The translations under genes and the position numbers were made by a program. From Linderina pennispora (taxonomy: Eukaryota; Kickxellomycota; Kickxellomycetes; Kickxellales; Kickxellaceae), in contig NW_024468251.1 of assembly GCF_002104995.1 (NCBI RefSeq), positions 1,116,001-1,180,000 on the forward strand: DNA of 64,000 bases, read 5' to 3'. The stretch's first letter is position 1, and each line of letters opens with the position of its first letter. Shown here piece after piece: positions 21,707 to 32,992 of this stretch. Under the pieces are notes generated by a model. It worked only from the letters and a program-made list of their open reading frames with translations. It was not told where the DNA came from and ran no database searches.

Positions 21707-23811
21707 CTAAAAGTACGACATTAGTTTTGAGACTCGTTCTCTGATATTGTGGACAGCTCGTTCTTTTGTGTATGCGTCGGCAGCGGATCCAGCGACACAG
21801 CAGCAACACTGCTGTCCAGGCCCTCCAGCGGGGGCACGGGCATAGCCAGAAACGACCTCGGACTGGCTGCGATGGCGGTTATTATTAGCATCGGTCGGGA
21901 ACTGCGGCGGCGAGCTGATCGGCGGCAGGCGGTTCACGTTCGGCGTGCTGCCGGTGTGGTTGCCCTGGTGCAGGTATGGGGCGCTCATGGGTGACATGGA
22001 GTGCAGGCTCGGCGACTGCTGGGCAAACTGCTGCGGCGAGTAGCCGGCCAGCTGGGCGCTGCGCGCCATGGCCACAGACTCGACCAGCGAGGGGTCAATG
22101 TTGGAGGCGTACGCGTAGGCGCCGACGCGCGCGTAGAACATGCAGAGGCGGCGGTGGATCGTCTCCTGGTACATGTCCATGATGGAACGCGACGCGTAGA
22201 TGCCCTGGCGCAGGTAGCGCACAAAACCGTAGAACTCGCACACAGCCACCAGGCGGTCGCGGCAGTACGAGTCGACTTGGATCCATTCAACGTCGCGCTG
22301 GCCCATGCTGAAGCGATATGTGCACTGAGCCTCGCGGCCGCACGCCTGGCACCCATGCGGGTTGACGGCCACGGTACCCCGGAAGCGCTCCCATAGCATA
22401 GCCTGCCGGTTGCTGTTGGTCTTTTCGACTGCCAGCTGCTGGCGACGCATCTCGGCAGCCACCTGCGGCGTCATCTCCTCGATCTGGAGCTTGTTCGACA
22501 CGATCGCCTCCAGCACGTTGTGCGACGAGATGCGCGGGTGCGGACCGAACCGCAGACACGGCTCAATGTCCTCGCTCACCACGTGCTTCATGAACGCCGT
22601 GTTCATATACGTTGTCGACCGCGGGGTCTGCGCTAGCTTGGCAAACTCCTCAAACTCGCCCAGAAGCACGTCGTCCACGCGGATCGGCGCTGATGCCACA
22701 GGCGAACCGGAAATCGACCGGGTGCTACTGACGATTGCCGCTGTGTGAACCGCGAGCCGGAACCCGTCGCTCACGACACTGCCTGGCATGCCGGCCGAAG
22801 ACGGGCCAGCACTTGCCTCACGCACTGACATGGCAGCTTCGCTGTCGTGCGAGCCGATGCTGCCGCGGCGGCTGGTCTGCATAGCCGTACGCATCAGCAT
22901 GTCGTCGTATTCGGCACTCATCTGCTCGATGCGCTCCTTGAGTTCCTGCGACTGCATGGTCTCGCTGCTCAGGCGCGTCTCCAGATCGCTGATGATGTTG
23001 CGCAGATGGGCACTGGTCTTTTCGGCCTCAAATCTGGCCTTCTTCTCGGTAGCCACCATCTCGTTGGCCTCAGAAAACAGCTTCTGCGTTAGATCCTCCA
23101 GCTCCGCCTCCACCAGCTCACGCGAGTGTGCAATCTCCGCTGTCATGTTGACCTGGTCCACAAACTTGTCATTCATCGCCGACAGATCGTTCTTCAGCCC
23201 TGCCACCACATCCCGCTGCTCGTCGATTGTCCTGCTCTGCGCTGCAACACGTGCCTCGAGATCTGCAATGTAGTCGGCGTTCCGTGCCTTCTCCAGCGCC
23301 AGCTCGTTGATGCGCTGAGTGGCAACGTCAAGGTCGTCCTGTACCGCCGTGCGCTGCGAGTGGAGGGACGCCAGGATCTCAGGCCGCCCGCCGCAGATGC
23401 CACAGGCCCCAGGGCTGGCTATAGTAAGGACCTGGTGGCACGCACAGTCCTTGGCACAGCCAGCCTGCGTCAGTCTCTGGCGGCGTCTGCGAGTCCTCTG
23501 GGTTGGTGGTTACTGTGATTGGCTCTTGGTCTGGCGCCTCTACCTCCTCGGGCGGCAGTGTTGGGTCCAGCTTGCTCAGTGTCTTGGATACTGTGCTGAG
23601 CTTGTCGTAGATGGTTGTCCAGCTCCGCCGTGGTCAATGTGCTGTCGCTGCTAACCACAGGGGGGCCGGCTGACGCTGCCCTCCGCGTATTTGGCGGGGC
23701 TCCGGTCCCGTTGGTGGGCTGGGGAGTCGAGTTACTGCTGCTCCGGTCCGTGTCCTTGGAAAACGCGATGCTCCCAGCAAAGTTTGGTGGCAAAAACACG
23801 GGGGTGGCCAT
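21707..23811 (-). CDS. Sec2/Rabin8-type Rab GEF, coiled-coil
   Basis: Translation starts at 23811 (MATPVFLPPNFAGS). The frame must shift near 23615 and near 23465 to reach the long ORF below 23209; both are single-base breaks without splice sites. The reconstructed order is a Ser/Thr-rich N-terminus with IYDKLSTVSKTLSKLDP and a Cys-rich segment (CAKDCACHQV...CGICGG). Next comes a long coiled coil (DVATQRINELALEKARNADY through LSSETMQSQELKERIEQMS), then a globular C-terminal region with CLRFGPHPRISSHNVLEAI and WERFRGTVAVNPHGCQACGR. The Sec2 coiled coil activates Sec4/Rab8 on secretory vesicles for polarised exocytosis. The Cys pairs in the C-terminal half may bind zinc. The last 120 residues are low complexity. 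Confidence 0.82.
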
Positions 23812-24601
23812 TTGAAGAAGAGAGGTTAATAGAGAGGAGAAGAATTATAAGGGAAAAGGAGAGGTGGGCTGCAGTGTCTGGGTCCCTTCTTTTTGTGCTC
23901 CTTCCGAAAGGCTTATTAGGGAAAGGGGGAGGAATAAAATAACTGTTTTTGCTTGAATACAGGAGAGAGAGAGAGATTATAAAATCCCCAGCGACGGAAC
24001 AAGAGGCTTTCTCGCTGTGAGCGCAATTGCAAGGGGCCATTCCTTCGTCCACATGATCTTCGGCTGGTGTGTGGAGCACAGCGAAAATAAATGCCTGTGC
24101 TAATTTTAGACGGGGCCGCGCTTCTCTCTGAATGGTTTTTTTATAACCTCAAGTCAATACATGCTGGCGTGCTTTGGTACGAGCATATCGATATGCTGTA
24201 CCAAAGGGAGTTCCGATTGCTGGCGCGCTATACCTAGCAGAAAGTCTCGCGAAGAGCAGACGGTCCGGCGCCTGGTGCTGCGGTTTGTCTCCAAAGGGCC
24301 TTGGAGTCTTCTTTTTAGTCACATAGCATGTACTGCCCTGTGTAGAGCGCAGGGCTGATTCAACGCCCAATTTCAGCCGCGTGGCACTTTATCATCCGCG
24401 GTTTCTGGCCACAGAATAGTCGAGGCTACAATAGGCGCCTTGCACTACAGTGAATTGCAGCAGAAATATCTTCTGTTACTCCATAACCCAACCCGGATCA
24501 GTCTGCCGCGAGGGTTGGGGAACCGGCTTTTCTTGCAAGTCTGATCGGGTGCAAACAAAAAATTTTCAGCATCTTTCTAACGCTCTTGTAAAAAAAAAAT
24601 C
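23812..24601. other. Divergent region between SEC2 and PBDC1
   Basis: No gene is visible in these 790 bases. The striking element is a 35-base near-perfect palindrome at 24172-24206. Short A-rich and GA-rich runs occur, including GAGAGAGAGAGA near 23963-23975. Confidence 0.5.
24172..24206. repeat. 35-base near-perfect palindrome
   Basis: CTTTGGTAC, one unpaired G, the perfect 16-base palindrome AGCATATCGATATGCT, then GTACCAAAG. Both nine-base outer arms pair exactly. It sits in the divergent SEC2/PBDC1 promoter region and could be a dimeric transcription-factor site or a cruciform-forming element. Confidence 0.9.
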
Positions 24602-25024
24602 ATGTCGCTTCCCAAGGCCGAGGAGACCGCCAACATGGTGGAGATGGAGATGCAGTGGGCTGTCAAGGCCATGCACCACGCCGAGACCTACATGAAGCTG
24701 CTGCAGGCGGTCGGCGGCAAGAACCTCAAGCTCACGCCCATCGACGACGAGCTCTACGAGGATCTCAAGGCGCATTTCCCCGACCTCAAGCTAGACGTGC
24801 TGGATGAGGCGCAGTTCAAGACCGAGAAGGCCAAGGCTGCATGGCGCGACTTTATCAACAAGTACGAGAAGAGGGTCAAGGATTTCAACTTTGGCTCGCT
24901 GGTGCGCATTGACTGCAAGGGAGACTACACCGAGGAGAACTCGATGTTTGTCACACGGACCCAGTTTTACTGTGTCGAGGTTGCCCGGAACAAGGAAGGC
25001 CTGAACGATAGCGTCAAGCAGTAG
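24602..25024 (+). CDS. PBDC1 family protein
   Basis: The 140-aa protein matches the PBDC1 (polysaccharide biosynthesis domain-containing 1) family along its length. It has an N-terminal helix with MQWAVKAMHHAETYMKLLQ, the core YEDLKAHFPDLKLDVL, and AAWRDFINKYEKRVKDFNFG then LVRIDCKGDYTEENSMFVTR. Despite the name, no enzyme activity is known for the family; work in yeast and human cells links it to protein homeostasis and beta-catenin or ribosome-associated functions, without a settled role. An A-rich run directly precedes the ATG. Confidence 0.85.
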   Translation: MSLPKAEETANMVEMEMQWAVKAMHHAETYMKLLQAVGGKNLKLTPIDDELYEDLKAHFPDLKLDVLDEAQFKTEKAKAAWRDFINKYEKRVKDFNFGSLVRIDCKGDYTEENSMFVTRTQFYCVEVARNKEGLNDSVKQ

Positions 25025-25239
25025 ATAGTTTCTAGAGATCAGCACAAAAATTCCCCGTTGAAACCCGCTCTGGCGGGCTTGCATGAGCCAGTGGATCTCA
25101 GGAACTCGCAGCCAATTGCTTTGGCAGGTCACGGGTCTGTGCATAAAATGGGCGGAGCCAGACTCGTGCGAAGCAAGAAGCCCGCTGTTTCTGCTCTTTT
25201 TCTCTGCTTGCTATTTCTTATCGCTTTTTTTCTACAACC

Positions 25240-25868
25240 ATGTCGTCGCATACACACCAGTCTATGACCTGCTGTAGCCACCAGCTGCCCGAGGGATACG
25301 TGCCGGACCACCACAAAGAAGCGAGCGAAGAATTCGACCATTTCCTGATATCGTCTGAGCCCCTGAGCCTCGACACTGCCTGCAACCTGGTCCGCGACGA
25401 CGCAGCTGGTGCCATATCAACATTCGAGGGAACAACCCGCAGCACATTCAACGGTAAGGAGACGTTCTACGACCGCAGCAGACAATTGCCACCGGCAACT
25501 AGCCTGTATTCGGTGACTCATTGCTGTGGATGCCTGTAGGAAAGAGAGTACTGAAGCTCGAGTACACAGCATACGAGAAGATGGCGCGCAAAGAATGGAT
25601 GAAGGTGGTTCAGGAGGCCCGCAGCAAGTACCATTTGCTCGGCACAGTAATGCACCACCGGATCGGCGAGGTCGGGGTTGGCCAGACCAGCGTGATTATC
25701 GCAGTATCGTCGGCGCACCGGGCTGATGGCCTCAATGCGGTCCATTTCCTGATAGACAGCCTCAAGGCCCGCCTGCCGATTTGGAAGAAAGAGCAGCTGG
25801 ATGATGGCACCGGCGTTTGGAAAGAGAACGAGGCCATCGACCTGTCAGCACACAAGGCCACACACTAG
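25240..25868 (+). CDS. Molybdopterin synthase large subunit (MoaE/MOCS2B)
   Basis: Exon 1 is 25240-25453 and exon 2 is 25540-25868, with an 86-base GT-AG intron. The joined 180-aa product contains AGAISTFEGTTRSTFNGKRV, LEYTAYEKMARKEWMKVV, HRIGEVGVGQTSVIIAVSSA and PIWKKEQLDDGTGVWKEN. The last contains the conserved lysine that receives precursor Z and the C-terminal KKE segment typical of MoaE. With the small subunit MoaD it adds two sulfurs to cyclic pyranopterin monophosphate in molybdenum cofactor synthesis. The N-terminal 35 residues are Cys/His-rich and not part of the family core. The gene is convergent with a SulP permease, 26 bases away. Confidence 0.95.
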
Positions 25869-25894
25869 AGTCTATATATATTTAATTGTCAATA

Positions 25895-28094
25895 CTAGTT
25901 GGGCCCTGCAATGTGGTCCTCCATATATGCTAATGCCTCGTTGATATCGTCAAACTCGTACGTGCCTCCCACCTTCTGCTCCATGCGGGCCCGCTCAAAC
26001 AGAACCCGCACATGCGGACACACCCGGACAAAGGCGACGCGCACCTGGCGCTGGCCGTACTCGGCAATAATGCTCAGCAGAATCTCCAGAGCGCTGCCGT
26101 CGATATCCGACATGCCCACTGCGTCAAAGATCACGGCGCGCGTAGGCTTCATCCGCGGATCCTCCGAGGGATGCACGCGCATGTCGCCGTACAGCTCCAA
26201 GCGGTTCAATCTGGCGTTGAGCTGACCAGCATTGGCAAAGTACAGGGGCTCTTCGACACGCACTATAAGCACACCTTCGACGTGCTCGACACGTGCGTCG
26301 TCCTCGTAGCTTTCGTCGTCCTCGTCAAATTCGACATCGTGGGGTGCCTGGCCAGTGATATCCGCAGACGAGTCGTGGCGACGCGGCGTGGCCACCGCCG
26401 ATGCACTGTCAATTGGCCGGAACTCGCAGCTGCTGGTCGACCGGCCTAGCAGCTTGATCTTGGGCATATTGGAGCGCTTAATCACCATCACCAAAGAGAT
26501 GACCACCGCCAGCAGAATGCCAGCCTCGACCGACGCAACCACGCTGCACACGCAGATAAACACCAAAAGGAACAGATCTGCCCACGCCTGCACGCGCGTC
26601 AGGAACACGATCGCACGCGGAGTAGCGGTTAGCAGCGAGATCACCGCATCGACAATGATTGCGGCCAAGACACCCAGCGGCAGATGATACAGATACGGAA
26701 GCAGCCCAAGCAGCGAAACCAGCACCAGGAGTGCTGCGACAATGCCAGACACCTGGCTGCGTGCCTTGGCGCGGTCATTGAGCTTGCTTCTGGCCAGCGA
26801 GCCGAACGCCGGGTACGCACCGAACGCCGACCCCAAGATATTCGACACGCCCAAGGCAACCAGCTCGCGATTCGACGACACTGCATAGTGGTTGCGGCTT
26901 GCGTACTCGCGGGCAACAATAACCGACTCAACAACACCGATCATAGTAATGGTGATTCCCGATGAAATCACATCCTTGGCGTCAACGTACTGTGGAATCT
27001 GTGGGATTGCAAAGCTCGGCAGCTCGCCATCAACCGTACCAAACACCGATACCTCGTAGTCTGCCTGCAGGCCGTAGTATCCCAGAGATTATCGTGGTCA
27101 GGATGATTACTACCAGGGTATCAGGCACGTTCTGCAGCCACTGTGCGCTCTTGCATTGCTTCTTGGTCACCCGCAAGAACCGCAGGAACATCAGTGCGCC
27201 CAGCGAAATCAACGCTGTGGCGACATGCGTCTGGCCCAAATGTGACAGCATATATTTCAGATCGTGCCAAGGCGTCGAGTGCACGGCGCTGGGCGCGGGC
27301 AGCCCAAGCACAATGCGCATCTGGCCGATCAGCACAACAATGGCCGCTCCGCTAATAAACCCGCGCAACGATGACTCCGAGATCATCGAGTCCAGAAAGC
27401 CAAACCGGAACATGCCCAATGCAAACGTGAATATGCCCGATGCTAGGGCCACCACACTGGCCACAGCTACCGCAAACTCATCCACCGCGCTCTCGGGCGG
27501 TGCATGCGGCTTATATGCCGAATACAGGTGCTTGAGCTGGTTCTTCACCACCATACCTGTCAGCACCGATACCAGCGCCTCCGGCCCCATTGACAAGTGC
27601 CGCGACGTGCCCAGCATGCCATAGATCAGCGCCGGTACCAAAGCAGTGTACAGCCCGCTGACTGGTGGCAAGTGCGTCAGAGAGCTATAAGACAAAGCCT
27701 GCGGCACCAGCAAGCAGGCGACCATGAATCCGGCCTTTACATCTATTGCCAGATTTGCGATCTTGTAGTTGGGCAGCCATCCGACGATGGGCACATAGTA
27801 GCGGATCCGCCGCGACCACCACCGCTTGCTCAGCACACTGCCGTTCCACCGCAGCCCCTGGTTCGCCGCTGCAAAACGCGGTGACTGTCTTGCCCGCGCT
27901 GGTGCAGGCAGAATGTACCCGCCGGATGCGCCCGTCGATGCCATGCTCTGCGCCAACAGCGGAGACTCTTCGCCGCGAGCGCCACTGTTGCTGTCTACAG
28001 GGCGTATGTGTGGTGGGGGGTCTAGGACCTTTTTGGTACATTGCGGAGCCCTAATTGTGACAGCGCATTCTGCGTCCGGAACCTTACCTGTCAT
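25895..28094 (-). CDS. SulP/SLC26 anion permease with STAS domain
   Basis: The start at 28094 gives a 100-residue cytosolic N-terminus, then a membrane domain opening with VGWLPNYKIANLAIDVKAG and LVPQALSYSSLTHLPPVSGL. These are the signature SulP motifs. The membrane part ends near LAVVISLVMVIKRSN and a C-terminal STAS domain follows (RVEEPLYFANAGQLNARL, VIFDAVGMSDIDGSALEILL). It probably imports sulfate at the plasma membrane. An acidic insert (DVEFDEDDESYEDDA) lies between the two. One frame break near 27085, between TTIIS and LGYYGLQADYE, has no splice sites and looks like a one-base insertion. Its overall length of about 730 aa fits the family. Confidence 0.9.
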
Positions 28095-28284
28095 GCTGCG
28101 AGTTACTCTGTGTATCTAGATGTCGTTCTAATGAAAAGAGTGCTGTGCAAAAGAGATAGTAAAGGAGACAAAGAGCATTGCATCGGTGGCGGCTCTGCGG
28201 TGAGCGCTTTATGCGAATATGCGGCTCCTTCCTGTCGCCGTGTAAATAACCTCCAAAGAAAAAAGTACGCATCTCAGAACTTTT

Positions 28285-31089
28285 CTATTCGAGCTTTTGC
28301 GGGATCTCCTTGAATCTCAGCGACTGCACAATATCGCCCTCCTGGAGGTCCTCGAACCCAGTGAACGAGACACCAAACTCCTGGCCCTTGGTTGCCTCGG
28401 CGATGTCCTTTTTGACGTTCTTCAGCGACTCGACGTCGCCTGTGAATATCTCCTTGCCCTTGCGCATGACGCGCGCCTTGGCCTTCTTCGTCACCGAGCC
28501 CATAGTGACGCGACTGCCAGCAATCTGCGTCGTCTTGTTGCCTTTGAGCGTGATCTCAAATACCTGCTGCACCACCGCCTCGCCCTGCACCTCCTCAACC
28601 AGCAATGGCTCGAGCTTGGACGCCAGCAGCTCCTCAATGTCCTCCAGCAGCTTGTAAATGACGCGGAATGTCATGACGTTGACGCCCTCGCGCTTGGCCA
28701 CCGCTTGAATCTTCTTGTCTGCCTTGACATTGAACGCAATGACCAGGCCCTCGCCGGCAGATCCCGCCATGACCACATCCGACTCGCTGACCGGCCCAAC
28801 GCCAGAGTGCACGACGTTGATCTTGATTTTCTTGTCCGGCAGCTGCTTCAGCGAGTCGGACACTGCCTCGACTGTCCCCGACACATCGCCCTTGATCACC
28901 ACCGGGACAACCTTGACCGAGCTCTCAGCACTAGCAGCGCTGTCGTTCTCTGGCGCTGCAGCCTCACCCTGGGCCTCGCCCTTCTTGTTGCGGACAGGCG
29001 GGTCCGGGTATGTGGCTCTGATTCCCTGGTGGTACTCCCACACAGCCAGCTTGAACGCCTTCTCCTGCGCCCGCTCGCTATCGTCGCGCTCGTGGTTCTC
29101 CCGCCGCCGGTCGTTCATTGCCGCAAGCTCCAGCAGCTTCTCCTTGTTCTTGCGCTTCTCTACGCGGTTGTCCACCACCTCCTTGGCCTGCGCTTCGCTT
29201 GTGGCTTGCAGGACCGAGTCGCCTGCCTGGGGCAGCTCCTTCCACCCCATGATCTTGACCGCCGATGCCGGCCCGGCCTTCTTGACCGACTTGCCGCGGT
29301 CGTCGGTCATGCTGCGCACCTTGCACCACGCAGATCCAGCCACAACAACGTCACCCACCTGGAGCGTTCCGCGGCTCACCAGCACCGATGCAACGTTTCC
29401 GCGGCCCTTCTCCAGCTGCGACTCGATCACCGACGCATGCACCGGGATGTCTGTCTCGGCACGCAGGTCAAGAACCTCAGCCAGAGTCGCAATGTTCTCG
29501 GCAAGCTCATCGACACCAGTCCCCTTTAATGCTGAGATCTGGACTGCCTGGATGTCGCCGCCAAAGTCCTCGACCTGCACGCCATACTGCAGCAGCTCCT
29601 CCTTGATTATCGACGGATCCACACCAGGCTTATCACACTTGTTGATGGCCACAATCATCGGCACATCCGCCTCCTGTGCGTGCTGGATCGCCTCCTTGGT
29701 CTGCGGCATGACTCCATCAGCAGCAGCTACCACCAAGACCACAATGTCCGTGACGTTGGCCCCGCGTGCCCGCATCGCGCTGAACGCTGCGTGGCCGGGC
29801 GTGTCCAGGAACGTGATGTGCTGTCCGCCCTTCATCTCTACCGAGAACGCGCCAATATGCTGTGTAATCCCGCCAGCCTCAGTCGCGGTGATGCTCGAGT
29901 TGCGCAAGGTATCGAGCAGTGTGGTCTTTCCGTGGTCTACATGGCCCATGATTGTGACGATAGGCGGCCGCAGCGGATGCACCGACATGTCCTCAGGCTC
30001 GGGCTGGGCATATAGCTCCGGTCCGTTGTTCTCGGGGATAATCGGCACCACGTCGTACTCGAGCGCAATCTCTGCTGCCTCCTCGTTGGACAGCAAAAAG
30101 TCGTTTGCCAGCTTGTCCGTCATGCCCAGACCCCGCATCTTATCTATTAGATGGTCGTTTGGCACGTCCAGCAGCTTTGCCAGGCCATCGACAGTAAGCG
30201 ATAGCGGCAGAATAACCTCCTGGCCCTTCTTGGGCATCTTGTATTTCTTTGGCCGCCGTCTGCGCGGTCCCTGCCGACTGCCGTCATGGGTATCTGCCGC
30301 CAGAATTCCGCTGCCAAACTCCAGGCCATCGTGCTCCTCACCATCCCCAGCGTGGCCCTGCTCACATGCCGCCGCTCTCGCCGCTGTGGCGCCGGCGGCT
30401 TCTTGCCTGCCATTTTGTTCTTCTCTGCCAGCGTCTCGCGCTTTGTAAACTCACGCCGCTTCTTCGGCACTGCAGTTGCATGCTCGTCAACCGCATCCTT
30501 TGGATCGGTCCGATACTGGCGCTGTATCTGTCCCCAGCGGCATCCGCTCCTTGGGAAACTTTTTTGCCTCCCGTGCTGCCTTCAGAGCTTCTTCCGCTTG
30601 CTGCTTCCGGAGCTTCTCTTTCCACGCTGCCGACGGTAGCACGTCGGTCTTCGCCCCTGACCCCTTACCCATGAAGAAGAAGCTAGCTGTCGCCGTGGGC
30701 TTCTCCTTGTGCTCTGGTTTGGCCAGCTCTTTTGCCGGCTCTGTCGGCGCTGCCTTTGCTGCTGGCTCAGCTGCCTTGCCCGTAGCCTTGGCTGATTCTT
30801 GCTCGAAGAACGATTTCAGCCCAGAGATCGGACCCGAATGCGCCGATTTGAGGTGATTCCGTGCGTTGCCGCCAATGATCGGCCGGTTGGATCGGACCTG
30901 CGAGTCAGCATGAGGCACTGGCGCCTTGTTCCATTTGCTGGCTGTGCTCCGCGCCTTCAGCATCGCCCGTAGCCGCTGGGCACGCTCATATTCTGTTGGC
31001 GCCGAGTAAAGCCGCACCGTAGTAGATCGGGCCAAGTGCAGCTGCGTCAGCGTCCTGCTCCCTTTGACTTTTCCTGAAAGCGCGTACAT
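28285..31089 (-). CDS. Mitochondrial translation initiation factor IF-2
   Basis: The gene starts at 31089 with a basic mitochondrial presequence ([20 protein letters not shown]). A Lys/Ala-rich N-domain follows, then [20 protein letters not shown] (IF2-N), the GTPase G1 motif [12 protein letters not shown]3 DTPGH and G4 NKCD, and the IF-2 domains II to IV ending [17 protein letters not shown]. It brings fMet-tRNA to the small subunit of the mitoribosome. Frame breaks occur near 30510 and near 30330 and both can be bridged by one-base changes. The downstream 650-aa frame (28285-30237) is fully open. Reconstructed length is about 930 aa. Confidence 0.92.
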
Positions 31090-31402
31090 TTAGAACACAG
31101 GTGTAGAATAGGAAAGGAAAGAAAGGGAAAAATAAGAGTTCGAATTGAGAGCCAGCGGAAGAACAGTGCTGATAAAGGCCCAACCCATCAGCAAAAAAAA
31201 GTCACCGGCGGTGATTCGGTAAGCAATGAAAAACGGACCGAGCCACGGATAATCAAGCTGCCTTGGCCCAGGAATCACCATCGGATTGCCGGCATACACG
31301 CCTTCGCGGTCTCAAATGCCAATGTCACCGCCTCTGGGAAGTTGTTTTTTCAAAGCAATTTTATTATTACATACAAGGTGACAAAATGCGCTTCGGTAGT
31401 AT

Positions 31403-31775
31403 TTACTTGGAGGCGGCGACGAACTTGGTGGTGGCCTTGGTGCCCTCAGGACACGGCGTGGCGCGACAGCTCTCCGGGCAGCAGCAGACGGACGGCAGTC
31501 TGGATTTCGCGCGAGGTGATGGTCGACTTCTTGTTGTAGGCAGCCAGCTTCGAGGCCTCCGAGGCAATGCGCTCGAAGATGTCGTTGACAAACGAGTTCA
31601 TGATCGACATGGCCTTGTTCGAGATACCGGTGTCGGGGTGCACCTGCTTGAGCACCTTGTAGATGTAGGTCGAGTAGGTCTCCTTGCGGACGACCTTGCG
31701 CGACTTCTTCTCGCCAACAGACTTGACGGGGGCCTTACCGCCGGTAGCGGGCTTGTCGGAAACCTTGGGAGCCAT
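31403..31775 (-). CDS. Histone H2B, copy 2, one-base frameshift
   Basis: The coding sequence is nearly identical to copy 1, but one extra base near 31446-31452 breaks the frame in the C-terminal helix, just before the [14 protein letters not shown] end, which stays intact in another frame. Without the extra base the protein would equal copy 1. The pattern fits an uncorrected assembly error in a duplicated region or a very recent loss. It is divergent from H2A copy 2. Confidence 0.85.
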
Positions 31776-32586
31776 TTTGTCTTTTGTTCGTGTGGTGGTG
31801 GGTGTAGCGAGTGTGTTAAAGTAACGTGGAGTTAGAAAAAGAAAAGCACTGCCCGGAGCGAGGCGCGGTGCTGGCCGTGCTTTTATAAGAATTTCGCCGA
31901 GCCCATGCCCCATGCGAGACAAATCCACCAGCGAGGCGCGTCTCGATTGGGGCCTGATGATTGGCCCGGCTGATCCCAGCCCTCTGACCCGTGATTTTGT
32001 TGCGCCCAGATCGAGGCGCCATGCCCGGCGCCATGCCCGGCGCTGTCGGGACGGGTGCAGCGAGGGCTTCTGCCGGAGCAGTGCGCGTGTGGACGCGTGT
32101 GGCAATGCGCAGCGGGGCAATTTGCAGCAAGGGCACTGCTCCGGCAGCACGCACAGCTGCAGCCAGAGGACCCAGCGCAGCCATGCTGCTTTTTCTGCTG
32201 GCTTTTTGCTGGCCTTCTGCTGCTTCTGCTGCCTTCTGCTGGCCTTTTGCTGCTAGTGTGCTGGCGTGCCGAACTTGGCTTCTCCGATCGCCAGCGCCCT
32301 GGACAAAAAAGAAAAAAAAGAGCGCAGAAAATGGGCCGCGTGCATGATTGGCTGGAATCGAGGCACAGTCCACGGGCCCGATTTTGGCAGAATCGAATTT
32401 CCTGGGCAGGCCGGCGCCAGTGCGTATAAAAGGCCCGCATGCCACACAGCCCACCGACTGCCAGGCTAGTCTCGCTCTACACATAACTTTCTCTCTCTCG
32501 CTCTTGCTCCACCACAGCAAAGACCCAACCCGTCGCTTTTAAACGCACACGCACCCACGCACCCAAAAACAAAGACCCAAATCAAA
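31776..32586. promoter_or_regulatory. Divergent H2A/H2B promoter, copy 2
   Basis: This region is the reverse complement of the copy 1 promoter with small indels. It keeps the TATA boxes (CTTTTATAAG at about 31879-31888 and TATAAAAGG at about 32425-32433), the CCAAT boxes, the central 15-bp inverted repeat (32070-32084 with 32133-32147) and the GCCGGGCATGGC repeat. The GCAGAA-type tract is longer and altered. Confidence 0.75.
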
Positions 32587-32992
32587 ATGGCTGGAGGCAA
32601 GTCTGGAGGCAAGGCCGGTATCTCGTCGTCTGCTGGACCCAAGTCGCGTTCGTCCAAGGCTGGAATTCAGTTCCCCGTCGGCCGTATCCACCGCCACCTG
32701 CGCAAGGGCAACTACGCCCAGCGCATCGCGGCCGGTGCCCCCGTGTACCTGGCAGCCGTGCTCGAGTACCTGACTGCCGAGATCCTCGAGCTGGCCGGTA
32801 ACGCCGCCCGCGACAACAAGAAGACCCGCATCATCCCCCGCCACCTGCAGCTGGCCGATCCGTAACGACGAGGAGCTGAACAAGCTGCTCGGCAACGTGA
32901 CCATCGCCCAGGGTGGTGTCCTGCCCAACATCCACAACACTCTGCTCCCCCAGAAGAGCAAGAAGGCCGGCGCTGCTTCGCAGGAGCTCTAA
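32587..32992 (+). CDS. Histone H2A, copy 2, one-base frameshift
   Basis: This reading is the same as copy 1 apart from a few third-position changes and one extra C near 32857 (GCTGGCCGATCC where copy 1 has GCTGGCGATCC). That converts the [12 protein letters not shown] segment into a premature stop at 32865. The remaining codons, including the SQEL end and the stop at 32990-32992, are intact in the shifted frame. Substitutions are synonymous where I checked, so selection has acted until very recently or the indel is artefactual. Confidence 0.85.

Noticed and set aside
28297-30448. Long plus-strand open frames (410 and 577 codons) opposite mitochondrial IF-2
   Set aside because: They are antisense to a clear IF-2 gene, have no recognisable domain, and arise from the GC-rich third positions of the true gene.
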